Both the position numbers and the translations under genes were made by a program. Below are positions 57,205-64,000 of a stretch of DNA of 64,000 nt, one piece after another. Position 1 is the first letter of the stretch; each line of letters begins with the position of its first letter. The notes under the pieces were generated by a model. The model did no database searches. It was not told the origin of the DNA and saw only the letters and a program-made list of their open reading frames with translations. The stretch is from Methylobacillus sp. (GTDB taxonomy: Bacteria; Pseudomonadota; Gammaproteobacteria; Burkholderiales; Methylophilaceae): contig JAITML010000076.1 of the NCBI GenBank assembly GCA_031277395.1, forward strand, positions 34,238-98,237, written 5' to 3'.

Positions 57205-57222
57205 TTTTTTGGAGCCGATACC

Positions 57223-57690
57223 ATGCTGGAAACCTGGGAACTGCTGAGTTACATCGTCACCGTGATCGGCCTGCCGCTCGCCATCGTGGTGTTCCTCTAC
57301 CAACAGCGCAAGGAACGCGAAAACGAAGAAGAAGAAGTCTATCAACTGCTGTCGGACAACTATCAGGATTTCCTCAAGGTCGCGCTCGAAAATCCCGATC
57401 TGCGCCTGTTTTCCAGCACGGAAACCACCACGCTGGATGCCGATCAGAAAGAGCGTCAGTTGATTATTTTCGCGATGCTCACTTCGCTGTTTGAACGCGC
57501 CTATCTGCTGCTGTTCGAGGAAGATATGTCCGACAAACAAGTTCGCCGCTGGAACTCATGGGAAGATTATGTTCTGGAATGGTGCCACCGTCCCGACTTC
57601 CGCGCCTGCCTGCCGCGTCTGCTGAACGGCGAGGATCCGGAGTTTGTGCGGTATATCGAAAAATTGCTGGCGATGCGGTTTGACCAGTAA
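57223..57690 (+). CDS. Membrane-anchored hypothetical protein
   Basis: Protein of 155 residues with a single N-terminal helix (about 9-24, IVTVIGLPLAIVVFLY), then a very charged coiled-coil start (QQRKERENEEEE) and an alpha-helical C-terminal domain with WNSWEDYVLEWCHRPDF. I do not recognise a family. It is probably cotranscribed with lgt (18 bp gap). No signal for secretion beyond the anchor. Confidence 0.65.
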   Translation: MLETWELLSYIVTVIGLPLAIVVFLYQQRKERENEEEEVYQLLSDNYQDFLKVALENPDLRLFSSTETTTLDADQKERQLIIFAMLTSLFERAYLLLFEEDMSDKQVRRWNSWEDYVLEWCHRPDFRACLPRLLNGEDPEFVRYIEKLLAMRFDQ

Positions 57691-57717
57691 TTTTTGAAGG
57701 GCTTGATTTAGCAGTTT

Positions 57718-58116
57718 CTACGACTGGCTCGCTTCAAAACCCAACGCTGCCGAGTTGATGCAATAACGCAATCCGGTCGGCGGCGGGCCGTCGGGAAAAA
57801 CGTGGCCGAGGTGGGCGTCGCACACATTGCAGATTACTTCGGTGCGTATCATGCCGTGCGTAGTGTCGAGATTTTCGCGCACATTTTCAGGATTGAGCGG
57901 TTTGAAATAGCTTGGCCAGCCGCAGCCGGAATCGAATTTTGCGTCAGACTCAAACAGCGGCGTACCGCAACAGACGCAGGTATAGATGCCGCGTTCGTGA
58001 TGATGCAAAAATTCGCCCGTACCGGGGCGCTCAGTCGCAGCACGGCGCGTGACTTCATACTGGATGGGCGTAAGTTGCGCCCTCCAGTTTTCGTCGGATT
58101 TCACGATTTTCGGCAT
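57718..58116 (-). CDS. msrB: Peptide-methionine (R)-S-oxide reductase
   Basis: Repairs R-methionine sulfoxide in proteins. The 132-residue protein has the two zinc CxxC pairs ([28 protein letters not shown]), [11 protein letters not shown], and the catalytic cysteine in [10 protein letters not shown]. Length is normal. It lies 11 bp downstream of the giant oxidoreductase gene and is probably cotranscribed with it. Confidence 0.96.
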   Translation of the reverse strand: MPKIVKSDENWRAQLTPIQYEVTRRAATERPGTGEFLHHHERGIYTCVCCGTPLFESDAKFDSGCGWPSYFKPLNPENVRENLDTTHGMIRTEVICNVCDAHLGHVFPDGPPPTGLRYCINSAALGFEASQS

Positions 58117-58127
58117 TGCGGTTTCGC

Positions 58128-61100
58128 TTACAGCAGGATCTTTTCTATGCCGCCGTTGTTGGCTTTGGCGACATAATCTTGCATCCAGTTCTCGCCCAGA
58201 ATATTTTTGGCGAGCTCAATCACGATGTAGTCGGCATCCATGCCGGTATCATCGCTGTAGCGCATGAGACCTTGCAGGCAGGATGGACACGACGTCAGGA
58301 TTTTCGCTTCGCGCTCGGGCTTGCCGGGCGTGAGGTCGAGTTTTTTCATGTCTTTTTCCAACTCTTCCTGCTTGCGCATTTTGACTTGCGTCGCAATGTC
58401 GGGACGCGACACGGCGAAAGTGCCGGATTCGCCGCAGCAGCGATCATTGAGCGGCACCTCTTCACCCATAAGCTCCTGTATCACCCTGGCTGAGGCGTAG
58501 GTTTTCATCGGTGTGTGGCATGGCTCGTGATACATGTATTTCACGCCGGTCACGCCGTCGAGCCGCACACCTTTTTCCATGAGGTATTCGTGGATGTCGA
58601 GCAATCGGCAGCCGGGGAAAATTTTCTCGAATTCGTATTTCAAAAGTTGATCCATGCAGGTACCGCAGGACACGATCACGGTTTTGATGTCGAGGTAGTT
58701 CAACGTGTTGGCAACACGGTGAAACAGCACGCGATTTTCCGCAGTGATTTCCTGCCCCTTGTCGTGGTTGCCGACCGCGGTTTGCGGATAGCCGCAGCAC
58801 AGATAACCCGGCGGCAGCACGGTGATCGCGCCGGTTTCGAACAGCATCGCCTGCGTGGCGAGGCCGACCTGGCTGAACAGACGTTCCGAACCGCAACCGG
58901 GAAAATAAAACACCGCTTCCGAATCGTCGCTCAATTTTTGCGGGTTACGGATGACCGGCACCGTGGTGTCATCCTCGATTCCCAGCAGCGCGCGCGAAGT
59001 TCTGGTCGGCAGCGCCTTCGGCATGGGCCGGTTGAGAAAATGAATCACCTGCGCCTTGACCGGTGTTTTTCCGGTGGTCGCGGGCGGATGTTTCTTGAAT
59101 GATTTGGTCAGCTTGCGTGTCAGCTTGTACGCAAAACGCTGCGCCTTGAAACCGAGTTGCAACATGCCGAAACGAATCGCCTTGATCGTGGCCGGATCGC
59201 GCGCATTGAGAAAAACCATGGACGCGGCGGTGCCGGGATGGAATGATTTTTTGCCCTGCTTGCGCAGAAAATTCCGCATCGCAATCGACACATCGCCGAA
59301 ATCAATATCAACCGGGCAGGGGTTGAGGCAGCGGTGACACACCGTGCAATGATCGGCCACATCTTTGAATTCGTAAAAGTGCATAAGCGACACGCCGCGC
59401 CGCGTTTGCTCCTCGTATAAAAACGCCTCGATCAACAATGATGTCGCCAAAATCTTGTTGCGCGGCGAATACAACAAATTACCGCGCGGCACATGCGTTG
59501 CGCACACCGGTTTGCATTTTCCGCAGCGCAAGCAATCCTTGATCGAGTCGGCAATGCCGCCGATTTCCGACTGCTCCATGATGATGGATTCCTGCTCCAG
59601 CAGGCCAAAGCTCGGCGTGTAAGCGTTGCGCAGATCACCGCCCGCCATGAGTTTGCCCTTGTTGAAGCGGCCTTCGGGATCGACCTTGCGCTTGTATTCG
59701 GCGAAAGTCTCGATCACCTGCCGGTCGAGAAACTCCATCTTGGTGATGCCTATGCCGTGTTCGCCCGAAATCACGCCGCCGAGTTCGGTTGCGAGTTTCA
59801 TGATGCGCTCGACCGCCTGATTGGCCTCCTGCAACATGCCGTAATCGTCGGAATTGACCGGGATGTTGGTGTGCACGTTGCCGTCGCCCGCGTGCATGTG
59901 CAACGCGACGAACACGCGGCTCTTGAGCACGGCAGCGTGAATTTCGTCCAGCTTTTCGAGTATCGGCGTGTATTCGCGCCCCGTGAAAATCTGGTGCAAC
60001 GGTCCGCGCACCTCGCGCTTCCAGGAAACGCGCAGATGATGTTCCTGCACCGCGCGGAACAGCGGCAACAATTCACCCAGCCCTGATTTCGCGATGATTT
60101 CCTGCGTGAGATTGCCGAATTCGCGCAGCGGCGAATCGAGGCCGCGCAGAATGTTCATCCAGTGCGCGCGCGCATCCTGCACCAGTTGTATCGCCTGCCG
60201 GCGACGCATCTCCACCATTTCCGGATCGGCCTGGGTATCTTCATCCCGAAACAGCGGCAGATCGCCATTGAGAAAAGTTTCCAGCGCATTCAACAGGCGC
60301 AGCTTGTTGTTGATCGAGAGTTCGATATTGATGCGCTCGACGCCGTCCGAATAATCGCCCAGACGCGGCAGCGGAATCACGACGTCTTCGTTGATCTTGA
60401 AGGCATTGGTATGCGCGGCGATTGCAGCGGTGCGCGCGCGATCAAGCCAGAATTTTTTGCGCGCTTCGGCAGAGACGGCGATGAAACCTTCACCGCCACG
60501 CGCGTTGGCGAGACGCACAATATACGACGCAGCCTCGCCCACAGCATCCTGGTCATCGCTTGCGATGTCTGCGACCAGCACCATCTTCGGGCGCTCCACG
60601 CGGTTGGCTTTGGTCGCGTAGCCGACCGCCTTGAGATAGCGCTCATCCAGATGCTCCAGCCCGGCCAATATCGCCGACGGATGCGCGTCAAGATAATCCT
60701 TTATTTCCACAATGGCCGGCACCGCGAGCGCCACTGCGCCGAAAAATTCCAGACACACGGTACGCACATGCGCGGGCATTTTATGCAGGATGAACGTAGC
60801 CGAAGTGATGAGGCCGTCGCAACCTTCCTTTTGCACGCCGGGCAAGCCTGCGAGAAATTTGTCGGTCACATCCTTGCCGAGGCCGGTTTTGCGGAAATGC
60901 GCGCCGGGAATTTCCAGAATTTCCGGCTCGCCCTGCAATGTTTTTCCGTCTGCCTCGTAGCGGCTGATGCGGAAACGCGCGAGCGCGATATCGTGTATCT
61001 TGCCCAGATTGTGATCGAGTCGTTCAACCTCCAGCCAGGTCGCGTCAGGCGTCACCATGCGCCACGAAGCAAGATTATCCAGCGCCGTACCCCACAGCAC

Positions 61101-61955
61101 CGCCTTTTTCCCACCCGCGTTCATCGCAACGTTACCGCCTATGCAGCAGGCATCCGCCGAAGTCGGATCAACCGCGAATTCCAATCCCGCATCCGAAGCC
61201 GCATCCATCACGCGGCGCGTAACCACGCCCGCGCCGCAGCGCACCAGCGGCACGGGAATCGCAACACCCGGCAAAGCCTTGTATTCGATATCGCTCAGGC
61301 TTTCCAGTTTTTCCGTGTTGATGACCGCCGACATTTTTGTGAGCGGCACCGCGCCACCGGTATAGCCCGTGCCGCCGCCGCGCGGAATCAGCGTCAACCC
61401 CAATTCGATGCACGCCTTCACAATCGGCGCGATTTCTTCTTCCGTATCCGGATTGATCACCACAAACGGATATTCCACGCGCCAGTCAGTCGCATCGGTT
61501 ACATGCGAAACGCGCGCGAGGCCGTCGAACTGGATGTTGTCCTTGCGCGTGATGCGCCCGACCTTGGCGAGCGTTTGCTTGCGCAGCTTCGCCGTCTGGT
61601 GAAATTCCTCTTCAAAATCTGTCACCGCTCGGCGCGCCGCTGCCACCAGATGATCCACCTTGACGTTGCCGTGGCTACGCTCGTCTATGGCTTTGAGGCG
61701 ATGATGCAAAGCTTCGATCAACGCATGCAGCCGCTTGGGATTTGCAAGCAAATCATCCTGCAAATACGGATTGCGCGTGACCACCCACAAATCGCCCAAC
61801 ACCTCAAACAACATGCGCGCCGAACGTCCCGTCTTGCGCTCGGCACGCAATTCATTCAACACATCCCAAAACTCCGCACCGAGAAAACGCATAATGATTT
61901 CGCGGTCGGAAAACGAGGTATAGTTGTAGGGAATTTCGCGCAGGCGGGTGGTCAT
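58128..61955 (-). CDS. FAD/Fe-S oxidoreductase, GlcD plus GlpC fusion with DUF3683 N-terminus
   Basis: Very large protein (about 1275 residues) built from four blocks. Residues ~1-150 are DUF3683-like. Next a FAD_binding_4 and FAD-oxidase C-terminal domain ([39 protein letters not shown]), as in D-lactate or glycolate dehydrogenases. Then two 4Fe-4S clusters ([30 protein letters not shown]). Last, a CCG domain ([36 protein letters not shown]). A quinone-linked 2-hydroxyacid dehydrogenase is likely; substrate unknown. Start ATG 61955 is preferred to TTG 61967. Confidence 0.92.
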   Translation of the reverse strand: MTTRLREIPYNYTSFSDREIIMRFLGAEFWDVLNELRAERKTGRSARMLFEVLGDLWVVTRNPYLQDDLLANPKRLHALIEALHHRLKAIDERSHGNVKVDHLVAAARRAVTDFEEEFHQTAKLRKQTLAKVGRITRKDNIQFDGLARVSHVTDATDWRVEYPFVVINPDTEEEIAPIVKACIELGLTLIPRGGGTGYTGGAVPLTKMSAVINTEKLESLSDIEYKALPGVAIPVPLVRCGAGVVTRRVMDAASDAGLEFAVDPTSADACCIGGNVAMNAGGKKAVLWGTALDNLASWRMVTPDATWLEVERLDHNLGKIHDIALARFRISRYEADGKTLQGEPEILEIPGAHFRKTGLGKDVTDKFLAGLPGVQKEGCDGLITSATFILHKMPAHVRTVCLEFFGAVALAVPAIVEIKDYLDAHPSAILAGLEHLDERYLKAVGYATKANRVERPKMVLVADIASDDQDAVGEAASYIVRLANARGGEGFIAVSAEARKKFWLDRARTAAIAAHTNAFKINEDVVIPLPRLGDYSDGVERINIELSINNKLRLLNALETFLNGDLPLFRDEDTQADPEMVEMRRRQAIQLVQDARAHWMNILRGLDSPLREFGNLTQEIIAKSGLGELLPLFRAVQEHHLRVSWKREVRGPLHQIFTGREYTPILEKLDEIHAAVLKSRVFVALHMHAGDGNVHTNIPVNSDDYGMLQEANQAVERIMKLATELGGVISGEHGIGITKMEFLDRQVIETFAEYKRKVDPEGRFNKGKLMAGGDLRNAYTPSFGLLEQESIIMEQSEIGGIADSIKDCLRCGKCKPVCATHVPRGNLLYSPRNKILATSLLIEAFLYEEQTRRGVSLMHFYEFKDVADHCTVCHRCLNPCPVDIDFGDVSIAMRNFLRKQGKKSFHPGTAASMVFLNARDPATIKAIRFGMLQLGFKAQRFAYKLTRKLTKSFKKHPPATTGKTPVKAQVIHFLNRPMPKALPTRTSRALLGIEDDTTVPVIRNPQKLSDDSEAVFYFPGCGSERLFSQVGLATQAMLFETGAITVLPPGYLCCGYPQTAVGNHDKGQEITAENRVLFHRVANTLNYLDIKTVIVSCGTCMDQLLKYEFEKIFPGCRLLDIHEYLMEKGVRLDGVTGVKYMYHEPCHTPMKTYASARVIQELMGEEVPLNDRCCGESGTFAVSRPDIATQVKMRKQEELEKDMKKLDLTPGKPEREAKILTSCPSCLQGLMRYSDDTGMDADYIVIELAKNILGENWMQDYVAKANNGGIEKILL

Positions 61956-61996
61956 GGACACATTCAAGATGGTCGAAAAGAGAAGAATTATAGCAC

Positions 61997-63190
61997 ATGA
62001 AAAAAGTAATTAGCCCTTTGAAACATATAGTTATTATCGGTATTTCACCTTGTTTTCCAAGGGGTTTTCACCTGCGTTTTTCAGCTCTTTCCCTGTTGGC
62101 TGCGCTTGTGATGATGTGGACGGTCAGTGCGTGGGCGGGTGGTGAATTCATCAACCTCGGCTCGATAGACGACAGTGAAAGAGGTGCCTATGGAGGCACC
62201 TACGCTCGCGGGGTATCTGCTGATGGCAACACAGTCGTGGGGTCCTCCACCGCGGACGATCTGAGCGACCATGCTTTCCGCTGGACGAGCAGCGACAAAA
62301 CCATGCACAGCAATTTGTTGCCGGGCTTTGGCTTTGCCTACGGCGTTTCCGCCGATGGCAGCGTGGTGGTGGGGGATGGTCAATTCCGCAACTCTGAGGG
62401 CAGATTGGGCAGACACCCCTACCGCTGGACGGAAGCCACAGGCCCTGTCGCCATCAGCGTGTTGCCGAACAATGTAATCAGCTTCGCCCATGGCGTATCT
62501 GCGGATGGTAGCATGGTAGTCGGAATGAGCAACAACGGCAGGGAATTCAGAGCTTTTCGCTGGTCCAGCAAAGACAATACCGTGCATGATCTTGGCGCAC
62601 TGCCGGGTGGTACAGGCAGCCAGGCAAACGGCGCCTCTGCCGATGGCAGCGTAATCGTCGGGGAGAGCGAAAATGGAAAGGGTACCAGAGCTTTCCGCTG
62701 GACCAGCAGTGACAACACCATGCGCGACCTTGGCGTACTGCCGGGTGGAGAAAACAGCGCGGCGAGCGGAGTGTCCGCTGACGGCAATGTGGTCGTGGGA
62801 ACAAGCGGCCACCGCGCCTTTCGCTGGACAGCCGACGACGACACCATGCACGATCTCGGCGTACCACCGGGCAGTGCATACAGTGTCGCCAATGGCGTGT
62901 CTGCCGATGGTCGCGTCGTCGTGGGAGATGGCATGTCCGGCGATGGCGAAAACATGTACGCCTTTCTCTGGACAGCCGAGGGCGGCATGCAACTCGTCAG
63001 CGACTGGCTCGCCAAAGCGGGAGTAGAACTGCCGAAAGACGCGATCCTGACTATGGCCACCGGTGTTTCCGCCGATGGCAGTGTGATAGTCGGCATTGGG
63101 AAAGTAATAGTCAGCATTGGAAAATATGGCAACTCGAACAAATATTTCGCCTGGCGCGCCCGCGTATCTCCTGACGAACAACCGCGTTAA
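61997..63190 (+). CDS. HAF-repeat extracellular protein
   Basis: Protein of 397 residues with a long N-terminal region and a likely signal peptide ([20 protein letters not shown] ends near residue 47). The rest is seven copies of the HAF-type repeat, each about 40-50 residues, with core [11 protein letters not shown], a FRWTSSD strand and DLGVLPGG. Tandem copies of this motif form extracellular beta-propeller-like solenoids. Repeat spacing is also visible at the DNA level. The next gene starts 68 bp later. Function unknown; adhesive or exported structural roles are possible. Confidence 0.82.
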   Translation: MKKVISPLKHIVIIGISPCFPRGFHLRFSALSLLAALVMMWTVSAWAGGEFINLGSIDDSERGAYGGTYARGVSADGNTVVGSSTADDLSDHAFRWTSSDKTMHSNLLPGFGFAYGVSADGSVVVGDGQFRNSEGRLGRHPYRWTEATGPVAISVLPNNVISFAHGVSADGSMVVGMSNNGREFRAFRWSSKDNTVHDLGALPGGTGSQANGASADGSVIVGESENGKGTRAFRWTSSDNTMRDLGVLPGGENSAASGVSADGNVVVGTSGHRAFRWTADDDTMHDLGVPPGSAYSVANGVSADGRVVVGDGMSGDGENMYAFLWTAEGGMQLVSDWLAKAGVELPKDAILTMATGVSADGSVIVGIGKVIVSIGKYGNSNKYFAWRARVSPDEQPR

Positions 63191-63258
63191 TCGCCAATAG
63201 CATGACAAACCATCGCGTATGGAACAAAATATCGTTTGAACCACTCTGAAGAGTCACC

Positions 63259-63768
63259 ATGTCCGCATCCGGTTTACGCAAATTATTGATACCGCTGATC
63301 CTGCTCGCGCTTGTCGGCGCGCTGGTATTTTTTGTGGGCAACAAGAATAGCGCGCCCGACGTCAAGTTCACGACGCTGGCCGGGCAGGAAATTCATATGC
63401 AGGATCTGCGCGGAAAGATTGTGCTCGTGAATTTCTGGGCGACAACCTGCCCCGGTTGCATTGAGGAAATGCCGCAACTGATCGAGACCTACAAGCAGTA
63501 TCGCGAGCGCGGTTTTGAGGTGATTGCGGTGGCAATGGCTTATGATCCGCCGAATCAGGTGGCCAATTACACACGCAAGAATAATCTGCCTTTCCCGGTC
63601 GCGCTCGATGTGCAGGGCGACATCGCCAAATCATTCAACGACGTGCAACTGACCCCGACCGCATTTGTTGTGGACAAGGAGGGGCGCGTCGTGCGCAATG
63701 TGGTGGGCGTACTGGATTTCAAGGCGTTGCACGCCATGCTGGATGAGCAGTTGGGGAAAAAGTCCTGA
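63259..63768 (+). CDS. TlpA-like membrane-anchored thioredoxin
   Basis: Thiol-disulfide protein of 169 residues. One N-terminal helix anchors a periplasmic thioredoxin fold with active site WATTCPGC, then the cis-proline segment LTPTAFVVDKEG. Family members reduce apocytochromes or copper sites. It precedes hemJ by 2 bp, so the two are likely cotranscribed, and fits the respiratory theme of the window. Confidence 0.93.
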   Translation: MSASGLRKLLIPLILLALVGALVFFVGNKNSAPDVKFTTLAGQEIHMQDLRGKIVLVNFWATTCPGCIEEMPQLIETYKQYRERGFEVIAVAMAYDPPNQVANYTRKNNLPFPVALDVQGDIAKSFNDVQLTPTAFVVDKEGRVVRNVVGVLDFKALHAMLDEQLGKKS

Positions 63769-63770
63769 AC

Positions 63771-64000
63771 ATGCTCTGGGTCAAATCGTTTCACATCATC
63801 TTCGTCACCGCCTGGTTCGCCGGATTGTTCTATCTGCCACGTTTATTCGTCAATCACGCGATGACGAACGATGCGGCAACGGCGGAACGGTTGCTCATGA
63901 TGGAGCGCAAGCTTTATCGTTTCATGACGCCGCTCATGTTGCTCGCGCTGATTTTCGGGCTGTGGTTGTGGCTGGGCTATAACATCACAGGCGCGTGGAT
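63771..64000 (+). CDS. hemJ: HemJ, protoporphyrinogen oxidase (truncated by window end)
   Basis: The first 76 codons of a membrane protein that begins MLWVKSFHIIFVTAWFAG, with the heme-ligand histidine and the FYLPRLFVNHA motif of HemJ (protoporphyrinogen IX oxidase, HemJ family). The gene runs past 64000. It follows the TlpA-like gene with 2 bp between stop and start. With hemF it completes two late heme steps in this window. Confidence 0.92.
   Translation, partial: MLWVKSFHIIFVTAWFAGLFYLPRLFVNHAMTNDAATAERLLMMERKLYRFMTPLMLLALIFGLWLWLGYNITGAW

Noticed and set aside
60162..62000. Plus-strand frame of 612 codons
   Set aside because: Antisense to the FAD/Fe-S oxidoreductase; no domain and biased composition.
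62200..63100. Possible CRISPR-like repeats
   Set aside because: The periodic signal is the HAF protein repeat: units are long (120-150 bp), degenerate, and in frame, unlike CRISPR repeats and spacers.

Overview
The window looks like the chromosome of a betaproteobacterium, probably a member of the Nitrosomonadales or a close relative. The evidence is gene content and order: ccoNOQP-ccoG, DUF2244-coxB-coxA-ctaG-coxC with SURF1-ctaA-ctaB, queA-murI, tgt-yajC-secD-secF, clpS-clpA, dusB-fis-purH-purD, and a 1275-residue DUF3683-type FAD/Fe-S oxidoreductase. GC is fairly high, and long antisense ORFs shadow many genes. No taxon is proven by this sequence alone. I see no prophage, CRISPR array, rRNA operon or intact transposase.

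Layout. 1-5.9 kb (minus): high-affinity cbb3 oxidase (ccoNOQP), assembly factor ccoG, a SCO copper chaperone, and a membrane gene cut by the window edge. 6.0-8.9 kb: OmpW porin, a ketohexokinase-like sugar kinase, a branched-chain aminotransferase and a small zinc-finger protein. 8.9-10.9 kb: repeat-rich accessory island with two unusual genes, one a BRCT protein, between direct repeats. 10.8-12.8 kb: murI, queA, tRNA-Leu. 13.0-21.5 kb: complete caa3-type oxidase locus, including a 37-residue gene and heme A synthesis. 21.6-29.6 kb: DUF4124 protein, tRNA-Lys, ffh, a CcsA/YpjD-type protein, a HAD phosphatase, leuA, a short MreB-like protein and a hemerythrin. 29.7-39.7 kb: pssA, tgt-yajC-secDF, CorC-type protein, clpSA. 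39.8-45.3 kb: a second copy of the long repeat, a trans-sulfuration enzyme, the Entner-Doudoroff pair eda/edd, dusB-fis. 45.3-57.7 kb: purH, purD, tsaC, hemF, amino acid permease, cytochrome c, mutarotase, DUF2269 protein, a saccharopine-dehydrogenase-like protein, ilvD, lgt. 57.7-64 kb: msrB, the giant oxidoreductase, a HAF-repeat secreted protein, a TlpA-like thioredoxin and the start of hemJ.

How the genes work together. Respiration dominates: a microaerobic cbb3 oxidase and a caa3 oxidase with cytochrome c fused to CoxB, each with copper and heme assembly factors, plus hemF, hemJ and a soluble cytochrome c. This suggests a bacterium that lives across an oxygen gradient. Sugar metabolism is represented by the Entner-Doudoroff pair, a hexose-6-phosphate mutarotase and a ketohexokinase-like enzyme. 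leuA, ilvD and ilvE serve branched-chain amino acids.

Most worth a second look: (i) the two-gene BRCT module between composite direct repeats at 9.2-10.85 kb; (ii) two inverted copies, 30 kb apart, of a ~228-bp repeat whose 14-bp hairpin stem differs between copies by compensatory changes; (iii) two MITE-like elements at 49.7 and 53.2 kb, the second filling an intergenic gap exactly; (iv) a 162-residue MreB-like protein without recognisable ATP-binding loops; (v) a SCO-like protein in the caa3 locus that keeps CxxxC but lacks the copper-binding histidine.
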